A DNA stretch of 64,000 nucleotides, taken from positions 186,001 to 250,000 of the forward strand of contig NZ_JAOTID010000005.1 in NCBI RefSeq assembly GCF_026163695.1. Reading direction: 5' to 3'. The notes under the pieces were generated by a model, which made no database searches, was not told the origin of the DNA, and was given only the letters and a program-made list of their open reading frames with translations. The position numbers and the translations under genes are program-made. Of the stretch, positions 1 through 8,860 are shown piece after piece. Positions within the stretch are counted from its first letter, which is position 1. Each line of letters begins with the position of its first letter. Source of the stretch: Shumkonia mesophila (lineage in GTDB: Bacteria; Pseudomonadota; Alphaproteobacteria; Rhodospirillales; Shumkoniaceae).

Positions 1-317
1 ATAACAGACGGCTTCGGGTCATTGCGCCATCCGCTCCTACAGAGAACCGCTTCCGCTCCGCCCACCAGGCAAACGAACGGAGGCCACGAGACAGAAGAAG
101 CCGTGTTGCAAGGCCACTGAAAGGCCGGTCCCGCCGCGACAAATCCGGATTCACCATATGTGGCCGGGATGCGTTGATCAACACCATCTTTCCCGCGGCA
201 GTGGCTGGGCAATCCGCGCCCGGGGAACGACGCACCGCCGTTCCCCGGGCCACGGTCGGCATGCTTCTGTGCCGAGCCCGATGGACAGCAGATGCGTCCT
301 CAACTAAATTCCGGCCC

Positions 318-1217
318 ATGAACGACGCAGCATCAACGGATCGTCAAGACGGCCGTGCACCCCTGGTTTCCGTCGTGCTGCCGTGCTTCAACGCGCACCG
401 GCACTTGCGACAGACGTTGGACAGCGTGCGCGCCCAGACGTTCCGGGATTTCGAGATTGTCGTCGTCGACGATGGGTCGAACGATCCCGAGACCTTGACC
501 TTTCTCGACAGTGTGGGTGACGACGTTCGTCTGATCCGCCAGCGCAACTATGGCCTGCCGGCCGCGCGCAACACGGCGTTCCGGCATGCGCGAGGCACCT
601 ATGTGCTGCCGCTGGACTGCGACGATTGGCTGGAGCCGACGTTCCTGGAGAGGGCCATCGCGAAGATCCGCACCATGCCCCCGCGCTCCTTCGTGTTCAG
701 CCACTTGAGCCTGTGCGGGGACATGTCCGGCACCGTCGAGAAGGAATACAATCACTTCGAGCAACTGTTCCTCAATCAGCTTCCTTATTGTCTGCTGCTG
801 CCGAAATCGGTGTGGTGCGAACTCGGCGGGTACGACGAAAGCATGCGTCGCGGTTACGAGGATTGGGAATTCAACATCCGTCTTGGGCGCCATGGTGTGG
901 TCGGCGCGCCGTTGCGCGAACCGCTTTTCCACTACCGCGTCAGCCAGACCGGGATGTTGAAGGCCATTTCAGGGCCGCGCCACGGCACCTTGTGGCGGGA
1001 CATTCAGAAGAAAAACCCCAACGCGTACCGTCTTCGCGGTCTCGTTGCGTCCTGGTTGATGTGGCGGGAGAAGCCCTCGACCTACTATCTGGGGTTATAT
1101 TTCTTCTGGCTGGCGCTGCACCGGGTACTGCCGAAGCCGCTTTTCGCCAAGCTATTCCAGAAATTGATGCCGTACTCTCAGTCCGCGCGCGTTTCGCGCA
1201 AGGCGATGGCGGGGTGA
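318..1217 (+). CDS. Glycosyltransferase family 2 (GT-A fold)
   Basis: This 299-residue protein has the GT-A glycosyltransferase pattern: an N-terminal LVSVVLPCFNA strand, the nucleotide-binding VVVDDGS at about residues 48-54, and an acidic LDCDDW near residue 100 that fits the metal-binding DXD. It has no signal peptide, so it probably transfers a sugar from a nucleotide donor on the cytoplasmic face during surface polysaccharide synthesis. The acceptor cannot be read from sequence. The ATG at 318 is preferred over an upstream in-frame start at 174 because homology to the family begins just after it. The neighbours galE and an O-antigen ligase fit an LPS or exopolysaccharide role. Confidence 0.85.
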   Translation: MNDAASTDRQDGRAPLVSVVLPCFNAHRHLRQTLDSVRAQTFRDFEIVVVDDGSNDPETLTFLDSVGDDVRLIRQRNYGLPAARNTAFRHARGTYVLPLDCDDWLEPTFLERAIAKIRTMPPRSFVFSHLSLCGDMSGTVEKEYNHFEQLFLNQLPYCLLLPKSVWCELGGYDESMRRGYEDWEFNIRLGRHGVVGAPLREPLFHYRVSQTGMLKAISGPRHGTLWRDIQKKNPNAYRLRGLVASWLMWREKPSTYYLGLYFFWLALHRVLPKPLFAKLFQKLMPYSQSARVSRKAMAG

Positions 1218-1241
1218 CCGGATCAAGTTGCCGTCGGCCGA

Positions 1242-2240
1242 TCAGTCTGTTGGTGCCGCTGCTTTTTTCCCGTGCCATGCCCAGGCGTGGGCGATCTGGG
1301 TCTCCAAATCGGCGTGGCGTAGCGTCCAGCCAAGCACGTCTTTCGCCCGACCCGCATCGCTGACCAGGATCGCCGGATCGCCGCTCCGGCGCCCCGCCAT
1401 TCGCGTCGGGATCTCGCGCTTCGTCACGCGGCCGGCCGTGGCGATCACTTCCTTCACCGAATAGCCGTTGCCGTTGCCGAGGTTGAATGCCTCGGCCGTA
1501 GGTTGCGTTTGTCCTCGCAACCAGCCGAGGGCCAGGACGTGGGCGTCGGCCAGGTCGCTGACGTGGATGTAGTCGCGCACGCAGCTTCCGTCAGGCGTGT
1601 CGTAATCGTCGCCGAAGATGGTGATTGCCTCGCGACGGCCCAGCGCGGCGTCGAGCGCCAACGGGATGAGATGGGTTTCGGGGTCGTGGTCTTCGCCGAT
1701 CTCGCCGTCGGGATCGGCGCCGGCCGCGTTGAAATAGCGCAACGCCACTGAACGCATGCCGTAGGCGGGGGCGTAATCCGCCAACATGCGTTCCACCATC
1801 AACTTGGTCCAGCCATAGGGATTGGCGGGCCACGTGGGATGATCTTCACCGACCGGCGTTTGGCGGGGCGCGCCATAGACCGCGGCCGAACTCGAAAAGA
1901 CGAGGTGGCTGATGCCGGCGTCTTTCAGGGCGTTGAGAAAGGTAATGGTCTCGGCCACGTTATTGAGATAGTACCGCGCGGGATCGACGACCGACTCGCC
2001 GACGGCGATGAAACCGGCCAGGAGCACCACGGCGCTCGGACGATGCCGGTCGATGACTTCGGCGAGCCGGACCGCGTCCCCCAGACGTCCCTTCTCCAGG
2101 GGGCCCCATTTCACGGCCGAGGCATGGCCGGTCGACAGGTCGTCGTAGCAGACCGGAAGGTATCCATTTCGCGCCAGCGCCTTGCAAACATGGCTGCCGA
2201 TATAACCGGCGCCTCCGGCCACCAGGATGGTTTCGCCCAT
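1242..2240 (-). CDS. galE: UDP-glucose 4-epimerase
   Basis: GalE interconverts UDP-glucose and UDP-galactose using tightly bound NAD, supplying galactosyl units for polysaccharides. The 332-residue protein starts with the Rossmann motif GGAGYIG (residues 9-15), carries the SSSAAVYG segment and the catalytic YGWTK (YxxxK), and contains RYFNAAGADPDGEIGE, a hallmark of extended SDR epimerases. The ATG at 2240 is chosen because the Rossmann motif follows at once; an in-frame start at 2276 would add twelve unrelated residues. It lies convergent to the glycosyltransferase and divergent from the O-antigen ligase gene. Confidence 0.95.
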   Translation of the reverse strand: MGETILVAGGAGYIGSHVCKALARNGYLPVCYDDLSTGHASAVKWGPLEKGRLGDAVRLAEVIDRHRPSAVVLLAGFIAVGESVVDPARYYLNNVAETITFLNALKDAGISHLVFSSSAAVYGAPRQTPVGEDHPTWPANPYGWTKLMVERMLADYAPAYGMRSVALRYFNAAGADPDGEIGEDHDPETHLIPLALDAALGRREAITIFGDDYDTPDGSCVRDYIHVSDLADAHVLALGWLRGQTQPTAEAFNLGNGNGYSVKEVIATAGRVTKREIPTRMAGRRSGDPAILVSDAGRAKDVLGWTLRHADLETQIAHAWAWHGKKAAAPTD

Positions 2241-2383
2241 GATCGTTCGTTTGCTCCCATCGCCAGCCGACTGCAACTGTGAGAAAAAGTGCCGGCGAGC
2301 CGTTTTTCACTTGAATGGCTTCCCAAGGCAAGCCTTGATGCGAAAAATTATCGGTTCCCGCCTCGCCCATATTTGAGAGAGAC

Positions 2384-3697
2384 ATGCGCTCCGTCAACGC
2401 TCCGGAAGAACCCCAGGCACTCATGGCGGTGTCGGTCAGGATCGCCGCCGTCGCCATGGGATTGTCCAGCTTGGCGCTGCTGAACAGTCGGGGGGCGTTC
2501 GCTGCCATCCTTGTGGCGGGCATGCTGGCGATGCTGTTTTCACCTGGGCGGGCGGAGACGTTCCATAATTTCCGCCGGGCCGCCGTCACGCCGCAGGTGA
2601 CGATTGCGGTGGCGGTTCTGACCGCTTGGGTACCGAGTACGGTGCTTTCCTATCTCCCATGGGCGTCGGTCCAGGTGCTGGCGCGGATGGCCCTGTTCCT
2701 TGCGCTGGGCGTGTGGGTGTATGCCTATTTCAGTGGTCGGCCGCGGGCGTTGGATCTTCTGCTCAAGGTGTTGTTCGTCGGATTGGCGTTTGGCCTTCTC
2801 GTCGCCGATTTTGGCGTCTGGGCTTTTCCCGACGTGATGGTGCTCGTCAAAGGCCGTGTCGCATCCTCGACCGAGCACGCTGTGCTGATGGTCAAGGGCT
2901 TTGCCTCGGCGGCGGTTGTCCTGGTGCCGTTCGTGGCATGGGCGGGATGGCGGCTCGGCGGCTTGTGGAAAGCGGCATCGCTCGCGTTGGCCATGGGCTT
3001 ACTCACCCTGGCCGTGCTGGCGGGCAGTCGGGCCGGCATGGCGGGGTTGATCGGGGCTCTGGGCATCGTGCTTGTCGCCTGCGTGACCCGCGGTGAATCC
3101 CGCCGCTGGGCGGCTAGCTTGGTGCTGGTCTTCGTCCTTACGATCGCCGGCATTCTATTTTATCTGAGCGCCCGCCCGCATGGCGGCCCGGTTCCGGAGG
3201 ACGCGCTGATTTTTCCGGCATGGCTGGTCGATTCTCATCGTCAGGTGATCTGGCAATACGCCTTGCATTTGGTCGAACAGCGTCCGTGGGTCGGATGGGG
3301 CATCAACACCATCAATCTGGTTCCGCAATTGCCCGGGACGTCGTCGATCGAATTCGGTGTCCCCGTTCTGCCCAGCCATCCGCACAACTGGGTTCTCGAG
3401 GTCTTTGCCGAAACCGGGATCATCGGCGGTTTAGCCATGCTGATCGCTGTGGCGCTGCAGTTTTTCACCATGTTGCGCCGATATCGCATGGGCGGAGAGG
3501 GAAGGATACTCGCCGCGCTGGCGGCATCGGCGGCCTTCTTCGTTTCTGGCCTCTTTAATTTCTCGTTCTGGTCGGCATGGTGGCAGGTTTCATACGTTCT
3601 GGTCTTGGCGCTGCTGTACGCGGGGCGGCCTGCAGAAGCCGGGAGAGAGACGCCACGGCAGCGCAGCGGGTCGATCTCCACGCCGACGCCTCCTTGA
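2384..3697 (+). CDS. O-antigen ligase family membrane protein
   Basis: The 437-residue protein is almost entirely hydrophobic, with about ten to twelve predicted membrane segments and a larger periplasmic loop around residues 265-345. That loop and the following segment contain HPHNWVLEVFAETGIIGG, the typical Wzy/WaaL-family signature (PHNxxL...G..G). Members either ligate O-antigen to lipid A-core or polymerise or ligate other glycans. Sequence alone does not separate ligase from polymerase. A GAGAGAGA stretch just upstream of the ATG can serve as ribosome binding site. A likely terminator follows at 3733. Confidence 0.85.
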   Translation: MRSVNAPEEPQALMAVSVRIAAVAMGLSSLALLNSRGAFAAILVAGMLAMLFSPGRAETFHNFRRAAVTPQVTIAVAVLTAWVPSTVLSYLPWASVQVLARMALFLALGVWVYAYFSGRPRALDLLLKVLFVGLAFGLLVADFGVWAFPDVMVLVKGRVASSTEHAVLMVKGFASAAVVLVPFVAWAGWRLGGLWKAASLALAMGLLTLAVLAGSRAGMAGLIGALGIVLVACVTRGESRRWAASLVLVFVLTIAGILFYLSARPHGGPVPEDALIFPAWLVDSHRQVIWQYALHLVEQRPWVGWGINTINLVPQLPGTSSIEFGVPVLPSHPHNWVLEVFAETGIIGGLAMLIAVALQFFTMLRRYRMGGEGRILAALAASAAFFVSGLFNFSFWSAWWQVSYVLVLALLYAGRPAEAGRETPRQRSGSISTPTPP

Positions 3698-3732
3698 CGC
3701 CCGCCCCGAATTCTTGCACAGAAGGCATCTCC

Positions 3733-3766
3733 GGGGCGGCCTCGCCCGCCCCTACTCCTTTTTTTC
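3733..3766 (+). terminator. Probable intrinsic terminator after O-antigen ligase gene
   Basis: A seven-base-pair G+C stem (GGGGCGG at 3733-3739 with CCGCCCC at 3746-3752, six-base loop) is followed by TACTCC and then a run of seven T. It sits between the O-antigen ligase stop codon and glnS, separating the two transcription units. Confidence 0.6.
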
Positions 3767-3787
3767 CGAAGGCTGGAGTCCAACGGC

Positions 3788-5482
3788 ATGAGCGAAGCTG
3801 ACACCCCCAACGACGAAGGCGCCCGCGATTTCATCCGCGACATCATCCGCGCCGACCTTCGCGAGGGCCGGCATCAGGCGGTCGTCACCCGCTTCCCGCC
3901 GGAGCCCAACGGGTATCTGCATATTGGGCACGCCAAGTCGATCTGCCTCAACTTCGGCGTCGCCGAGGAATTCGGCGGTCGCTGCCATCTGCGCTTCGAC
4001 GACACCAACCCCTCCAAGGAAGAGCAGGAATACATCGACAGCATCATGGAAGACGTGCGCTGGCTTGGCTTCGACTGGGGCAAGCACCTCTACTACGCGT
4101 CGGACTATTTCGAGCAGCTTTACGCCTGGGCCGAACACCTGATCCTGGCCGGCAAAGCCTACGTCGATGACCTGACGGCCGACGAGATCCGCGAGCATCG
4201 CGGCACGCTGACCGAAGCCGGCCGCAACAGCCCCTATCGCGACCGTTCCATCGAGGAGAACCTCGATCTTTTCCGCCGCATGCGGGCCGGCGAGTTCCCT
4301 GACGGCAAGCGGGTTCTGCGCGCCAAGATCGACATGGCGTCGGGCAACATCAACCTGCGCGACCCGGTGCTCTATCGCATCCTGCGCGCCACCCATCCGC
4401 GCACTGGCGATGCCTGGTGCATCTATCCGACCTACGATTTCGCGCATGGCCAGTCCGACGCCATCGAGGGCATCACGCATTCGCTGTGCACGCTGGAGTT
4501 CGAGGATCACCGCCCCCTTTACGACTGGTTCATCGACAACCTGCCGGTGCCCTCGAAGCCGCGCCAGATCGAGTTTTCTCGCCTCAACCTGACCCACATG
4601 CTGGTCTCCAAGCGCCGCCTGATCCAGTTGGTGCGCGACGGCCACGTGCGCGGCTGGGACGACCCGCGCATGTCGACCCTGAGCGGCATTCGCCGACGCG
4701 GCATTCCGTCGGCGGCGATCCGCGATTTCGTGCACCGGGTCGGCCTGACCAAGAGCGAGAACGTCATCGAGATGGCGCTGCTCGAATACTGCGCGCGCGA
4801 GGTGCTGAACAAGACGGCAGCCCGCCGCATGGTGGTGCTGAATCCCTTGAAGGTGGTGATCGAGAACTATCCCGAGGGACAGGTCGAGGAACTCGATGCC
4901 ATCAACAATCCCGAGGACCCGGCGGCCGGCAGCCGCAAGGTGCCCTTCGGCCGTGAGATCTTCATCGAGCGCGACGACTTCATGGAGGAACCGCCCAAGA
5001 AGTTCTTCCGCCTGGCGCCGGGCGCCGAAGTGAGACTGCGCTACGCCTATTTCGTCACCTGCACGGGGGTGGTGAAGGACGCCGCCGGCCAAGTGACGGA
5101 GCTGCGCTGCACCTACGATCCGGCGACGCGAGGCGGCGATTCGCCCGACGGGCGCAAGGTCAAGGGCACGATCCATTGGGTGTCGGCAGCCCACGCGCCG
5201 GTGGCCGAGGTCCGGCTCTACGACCACCTGTTCGCCAAGCCCGATCCGGGCGCACGCGGCGATTTTGTCGACGACATCAACCCGCACTCCCTCACCGTGC
5301 TGACCGACTGCCGGATCGAGCCGGCGCTGGCCGAAGGCGCCCCCGGCGAGGCGGTGCAGTTCGAGCGCCAGGGCTATTTCTGTTTCGATCGCGACTCGGC
5401 TCCGGGCAAGCCGGTGTTCAACCGCACCGTGGCCCTGCGCGACACCTGGGCCAAGATCCAGGCCAAGGACGGCAAAGGGTAA
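3788..5482 (+). CDS. glnS: Glutamine--tRNA ligase
   Basis: GlnRS charges tRNA-Gln with glutamine in the cytoplasm. The 564-residue protein has the class I synthetase signatures: [16 protein letters not shown] at residues 36-51 containing HIGH, and the second ATP-binding loop as MLVSKRR near residue 275. The C-terminal anticodon-binding beta-barrel region is complete, and the length matches the 550-560 residues usual for bacterial GlnRS. Its presence means this organism need not rely on GatCAB transamidation for Gln-tRNA. The stop codon lies three bases from the convergent nrdG stop. Confidence 0.97.
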   Translation: MSEADTPNDEGARDFIRDIIRADLREGRHQAVVTRFPPEPNGYLHIGHAKSICLNFGVAEEFGGRCHLRFDDTNPSKEEQEYIDSIMEDVRWLGFDWGKHLYYASDYFEQLYAWAEHLILAGKAYVDDLTADEIREHRGTLTEAGRNSPYRDRSIEENLDLFRRMRAGEFPDGKRVLRAKIDMASGNINLRDPVLYRILRATHPRTGDAWCIYPTYDFAHGQSDAIEGITHSLCTLEFEDHRPLYDWFIDNLPVPSKPRQIEFSRLNLTHMLVSKRRLIQLVRDGHVRGWDDPRMSTLSGIRRRGIPSAAIRDFVHRVGLTKSENVIEMALLEYCAREVLNKTAARRMVVLNPLKVVIENYPEGQVEELDAINNPEDPAAGSRKVPFGREIFIERDDFMEEPPKKFFRLAPGAEVRLRYAYFVTCTGVVKDAAGQVTELRCTYDPATRGGDSPDGRKVKGTIHWVSAAHAPVAEVRLYDHLFAKPDPGARGDFVDDINPHSLTVLTDCRIEPALAEGAPGEAVQFERQGYFCFDRDSAPGKPVFNRTVALRDTWAKIQAKDGKG

Positions 5483-5485
5483 GGG

Positions 5486-6181
5486 TCAGGCCCGACGGAC
5501 GGTGAACCCGTCGAAGCGGCCGGCCAGGCGTTCGAGGAAGGGCCCGTCGTCAAGCAGGACGGTCCCGGGAAAGCGGCCGGGCGCCTTCGATTCGCGGCAT
5601 TCCTGAAGGGCCCACGTGCGGACCCCGCGGCCGGCCAGATCGTCGGCCAGCCGCAACAGGTCGTCGCGGCTTACCAGCCTCTCGTCGACGGTGGTGCGGA
5701 CTTCGTAGGCGACGCCAGCGGCCTGTACCTCGGCCAGGCTGCGGGACGCCTTCTCGCCGTTGCCGGCGATGCCGGTGACCCCGGCGTAGGCGTCAAACGC
5801 CGTCTTGGCGTCGAATCCCACCCAGTCGAGATGGGGCAGCAGGTGCCGCAGGCGGGCGGGATGGCTTCCTCCGGTGTGCAGGGCGACGGAAAAGCCCATG
5901 GCCTTGATCCCCGCCACGGCGTCGACGACGGCGGCCTGCAGCAGCGGTTCGCCGCCGCTGACCACCACGGCATCGAGGAATCCCCGCCGTTTGCGCAGGA
6001 AGGCCCGGATGTCGCCCCAGGCAACGGGATGCTCCGCCTGCCGTTTCAGCAGGTGGGGGTTGTGGCAATAGGGGCAGCGCCACGGGCAACCCTGGCAGAA
6101 CAGCACGGCCGCCAGACGGCCCGGATAGTCGATGGTGGTGAGCGGCGCCATTCCGCCCACCACCAGGTCGTCGGCCGCCAT
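5486..6181 (-). CDS. nrdG: Anaerobic ribonucleotide reductase activating protein (radical SAM)
   Basis: NrdG uses a 4Fe-4S cluster and S-adenosylmethionine to abstract hydrogen from the glycyl-radical residue of class III ribonucleotide reductase. The 231-residue protein has the radical-SAM motif CPWRCPYC (C32, C36, C39) and the following GGEPLLQ SAM-binding segment. The ATG at 6179-6181 directly follows the TAG of the small glycyl-radical ORF, so translation of the two is almost certainly coupled. The gene is the last of the nrdD - small ORF - nrdG unit below a cobalamin riboswitch. Confidence 0.93.
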   Translation of the reverse strand: MAADDLVVGGMAPLTTIDYPGRLAAVLFCQGCPWRCPYCHNPHLLKRQAEHPVAWGDIRAFLRKRRGFLDAVVVSGGEPLLQAAVVDAVAGIKAMGFSVALHTGGSHPARLRHLLPHLDWVGFDAKTAFDAYAGVTGIAGNGEKASRSLAEVQAAGVAYEVRTTVDERLVSRDDLLRLADDLAGRGVRTWALQECRESKAPGRFPGTVLLDDGPFLERLAGRFDGFTVRRA

Positions 6182-6376
6182 CTAGCGGTCGGCGGCGGGC
6201 GCCAGGCCGGGTTCCCGGAAGGGAAGACGTTCGGCCTGTTCGCTTTTCTTGCCCGGATTGAACTCGCTGATCGGGCGGTGATAGCCCATGACCCGGGTCC
6301 AGATCTCGCAGGGCTGGCGTTCCTCGTCGGCGAGGCGGATTTCGGAAGGGTGGAAATCAGGGGTGGAACCGTGCAT
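6182..6376 (-). CDS. Separate glycyl-radical peptide of class III ribonucleotide reductase
   Basis: This 64-residue ORF carries the segment that normally forms the C-terminus of NrdD: TRVMGYHRPISEFNPGKKS (residues 27-45). RVMGY holds the radical glycine (G31) and NPGKKSEQAER matches the conserved tail. A good ribosome binding site (GAGGAG, seven bases upstream of the ATG at 6376) shows it is meant to be translated on its own. It begins 14 bases after the nrdD stop, in a different frame, and ends directly against nrdG. By inference the product docks onto the shortened NrdD, receives the radical from NrdG and completes the active site. An alternative is an ancient frameshift; the dedicated start signal argues against recent decay. 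Confidence 0.8.
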   Translation of the reverse strand: MHGSTPDFHPSEIRLADEERQPCEIWTRVMGYHRPISEFNPGKKSEQAERLPFREPGLAPAADR

Positions 6377-6390
6377 CGGAAACTCCTCGA

Positions 6391-8427
6391 TCAGGCGGCG
6401 GCCGCCTCGGCCCGCTTGCGGGCAAGGATGTCGGCGTCGCATTTGGGACAGAACTTCTGGGCGCCGGCCAAATAGCCGTGCACCGGGCAGATGGAGAAGG
6501 TGGGGGTGATCGTCACATAGGGGATGCGGAAGCGTTCCAGCACCCGGCGGACCAGGGTCTTGCAGGCTTCCGCGCTGGAAATCCGCTCGCCCATGTAGAG
6601 GTGCATGACGGTGCCGCCGGTGTAGCGCGCCTGCAGCGCCTCCTGGTGCTCGAGCGCCACGAAGGGGTCGTCGGTGAAGCCGACCGGCAATTGCGAGGAA
6701 TTGGTGTAGTAAGGGGCCTCGGCCGTTCCCGCCTGCAGGATGTCGGGAAAGCGCTTGCGATCCTCGCGGGCCAGCCGATAGGTGGTGCCCTCGGCGGGCG
6801 TGGCTTCGAGGTTGTAAAGATGGCCGGTTTCCGCCTGAAAGCCGATCATCCGCTCGCGCACGTGGTCGAGCAGGCGGCAGGCCATGGCGTGGCCGAAATC
6901 GTCGGTGATGTCGTGGGCGCCGCCGGTGAAGTTGCGGATCATCTCGTTGATGCCGTTGACGCCGATGGTCGAGAAGTGGTTGCGCAGGTGGCCGAGGTAG
7001 CGCTTGGTATAGGGGAATAGCCCGGCGTCCAGGTGGCGCTGGATGACCTTGCGCTTGATTTCCAGGCTGGTGCGCGCCAGCGCCAGCAGCGTGTCGAGGC
7101 GGGCCAGGAGGCCCGCCTCGTCGTGTTTGAAGAGATAGCCCAGCCGGGCGCAATTGAGCGTGACGACGCCGATGGAACCGGTCTGCTCGGCCGATCCGAA
7201 CAGGCCGTTGCCGCGCTTCATCAGCTCGCGGAGGTCGAGCTGAAGCCGGCAGCACATGGAGCGCACCATGCCCGGCTCCAGGTCCGAGTTGAGGAAGTTC
7301 TGGAAATAGGGCAGGCCGTATTTGGCCGTCATCTCGAACAGCCGCTCGGTATTGGGGCCGTCCCAGGGGAAATCCTTGGTGATGTTGTAGGTGGGAATCG
7401 GGAAGGTGAAGACGCGACCCTTGGCGTCGCCCTTCATCATCACCTCGATGTAGGCGCGGTTGATGAGGTCGAGTTCGGGCTGCAATTCGCCGTAGGTGAA
7501 GGGCATCTCGCGGCCGCCGATGACCGGGGCCTGCTCGCGCAGGTCCTCGGGTACCACCCAGTCGAGCGTGATGTTGGTGAACGGCGTCTGGGTGCCCCAG
7601 CGCGACGGCACATTGAGGTTGTAGATGAACTCCTGGATCGACTGGCGGACCTCGTCGTAGGAAAGGCCATCCTTGCGGATGAAGGGCGCCAGATAGGTGT
7701 CGAAGGAACTGAACGCCTGGGCGCCGGCCCACTCGTTTTGCAGGGTGCCCAGGAAGTTGACCATCTGGCCGACGGCGCTGGACAGATGCCGGGGTGGCCC
7801 CGCCTCGACCTTGCCGGGAACGCCGTTGAAGCCGTCGAGCAAAAGCGAGCGCAGCGACCAGCCGGCGCAATAGCCCGACAGCATGTCGAGGTCGTGGATG
7901 TGCAGGTCGCCGTCCCGATGCGCCGCCCCGACCTCGGGCGGGTAGACGTGGCTCAGCCAGTAGTTGGCGACCACCTTGCCCGACACGTTGAGGATCAGGC
8001 CGCCCAGGGAATAGCCCTGGTTGGCGTTGGCGCTGACCCGCCAGTCGGCGCGTTCCAGGTATTCGTTGATGGACGAGGCGACGTCGACCAGGGTCTGGCG
8101 GTCGCGGCGCAGCTTGCCGTGCTGCTCGCGATAGACGATGTAGGCCCGGGCCGTCCTGAAGTGGTTGGCGGAAATCAGGACCTGCTCGACGATGTCCTGG
8201 ATCTGCTCGATGGCGGGGGCGCCGGCCTCGAAGCGGTGGCGCAGCACCTTCAGCACCTGGGCCGTCAGCAACCGGGCCTCCTCCTCGCCGAACTCGCCCG
8301 CGGCCTCGCCGGCGCGGCGCACCGCCGAGACGATGCGTTCGCCGTCGAACGGCACCACCCGACCGTCCCGCTTGATGACTTGGCCGGGGACGAAACGGGA
8401 TGCGGCCAGCCGGTCTTTTTCGTTCAT
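6391..8427 (-). CDS. nrdD: Anaerobic ribonucleoside-triphosphate reductase, catalytic subunit lacking glycyl-radical tail
   Basis: NrdD reduces ribonucleotides to deoxyribonucleotides under anoxia. The 678-residue protein starts with an ATP-cone (VIKRDGRVVPFDGERIVSAV, about residues 17-110) followed by the 10-stranded barrel with MVRSMCCRLQLDL and TGSIGVVTLNCARLGYL. It ends with the zinc-binding finger CPVHGYLAGAQKFCPKC and then stops after an alanine run, without the usual RVxGY glycyl-radical motif, which is encoded by the next ORF. The ATG at 8427 is chosen because AAGGGAA lies six bases upstream; an ATG at 8433 overlaps that site. A cobalamin riboswitch and an anti-SD hairpin precede it. 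Confidence 0.93.
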   Translation of the reverse strand: MNEKDRLAASRFVPGQVIKRDGRVVPFDGERIVSAVRRAGEAAGEFGEEEARLLTAQVLKVLRHRFEAGAPAIEQIQDIVEQVLISANHFRTARAYIVYREQHGKLRRDRQTLVDVASSINEYLERADWRVSANANQGYSLGGLILNVSGKVVANYWLSHVYPPEVGAAHRDGDLHIHDLDMLSGYCAGWSLRSLLLDGFNGVPGKVEAGPPRHLSSAVGQMVNFLGTLQNEWAGAQAFSSFDTYLAPFIRKDGLSYDEVRQSIQEFIYNLNVPSRWGTQTPFTNITLDWVVPEDLREQAPVIGGREMPFTYGELQPELDLINRAYIEVMMKGDAKGRVFTFPIPTYNITKDFPWDGPNTERLFEMTAKYGLPYFQNFLNSDLEPGMVRSMCCRLQLDLRELMKRGNGLFGSAEQTGSIGVVTLNCARLGYLFKHDEAGLLARLDTLLALARTSLEIKRKVIQRHLDAGLFPYTKRYLGHLRNHFSTIGVNGINEMIRNFTGGAHDITDDFGHAMACRLLDHVRERMIGFQAETGHLYNLEATPAEGTTYRLAREDRKRFPDILQAGTAEAPYYTNSSQLPVGFTDDPFVALEHQEALQARYTGGTVMHLYMGERISSAEACKTLVRRVLERFRIPYVTITPTFSICPVHGYLAGAQKFCPKCDADILARKRAEAAAA

Positions 8428-8432
8428 GGACA

Positions 8433-8485
8433 TTCCCTTCCTTTCCGTCGCGGGTCGGCGACGGGAACGCGCGAAGGGAAGGGAA
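8433..8485 (-). promoter_or_regulatory. Hairpin able to sequester the nrdD ribosome binding site
   Basis: On the minus strand TTCCCTTCC (8485-8477) is perfectly complementary to GGAAGGGAA (8441-8433), which contains the nrdD Shine-Dalgarno sequence. Nine base pairs form with a 35-base loop, and the ATG at 8427 lies just beyond. No U-tract terminator is seen between riboswitch and gene, so this is the likely expression platform through translational control. Confidence 0.5.
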
Positions 8486-8577
8486 ACGCGGGCGCGGCAA
8501 GGCGACGCCCACGGCTCCGTGGCCCCAGATCGCGAAGGCCCGAACGCCGAACCGCGCGATCGGTTGTCGCGGTTCAT

Positions 8578-8809
8578 GTTCCCGGCAGGTTTTCGGACTT
8601 GGAGGCGATCCCCTGGCGCCGGATGATTCCGGACGCCCGGGGTGGGCCTCGAGCCGCGGCTTCCCGATCCGTCGATCAGTGCCTGCGGGGCCGAACGCTC
8701 GGCACCGCCTGCGGCTCTTGTTCCTCCTTACCGCTGCGCGTCAGTTCCGGATTCGCACCGGATTCCCTGTTGCCGTTCGCCACAATATCTTGCGTCGAAC
8801 ACCAGGAAC
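8578..8809 (-). promoter_or_regulatory. Cobalamin (B12) riboswitch upstream of nrdD
   Basis: The minus strand shows the conserved cobalamin aptamer elements in order. The P1 strand GTTCCTGG (8809-8802) pairs with CCGGGAAC (8585-8578). The core is GGGAATCCGGTGCGAATCCG followed by GAACTGACGCGCAGCGGTAA. The B12-box end is AAGTCCGAAAACCTGCC just before the closing P1 strand. Spacing and order match the family. Adenosylcobalamin binding is expected to repress the downstream class III reductase, sparing it when a B12-dependent class II reductase can work. cobS and cobT elsewhere in the window show the cell makes B12. Confidence 0.9.
8781..8794. promoter_or_regulatory. Possible NrdR box
   Basis: CACAATATCTTGCG agrees at 12 of 14 positions with the palindromic NrdR-box consensus (CACAATATATTGTG). 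It sits inside the 5' part of the riboswitch, upstream of a ribonucleotide reductase gene where NrdR sites are expected. A convincing partner box at the usual spacing was not found, so the call is weak. Confidence 0.3.
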
Positions 8810-8860
8810 TCGAACAGGCTATACCAAATATGGGACCCCGACAAGGCGTTAGGAGGGCTG

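Noticed and set aside
1-157. A minus-strand frame open from an ATG at 157 to the window edge (about 52 codons).
   Set aside because: Too short and without recognisable motif or ribosome binding site; could equally be chance in GC-rich DNA.
6182-8512. A 776-codon minus-strand open frame across the nrdD region.
   Set aside because: Only its last 64 codons (6376-6182) make sense; the rest is an alternative frame of nrdD rich in Arg, Pro and Gly.
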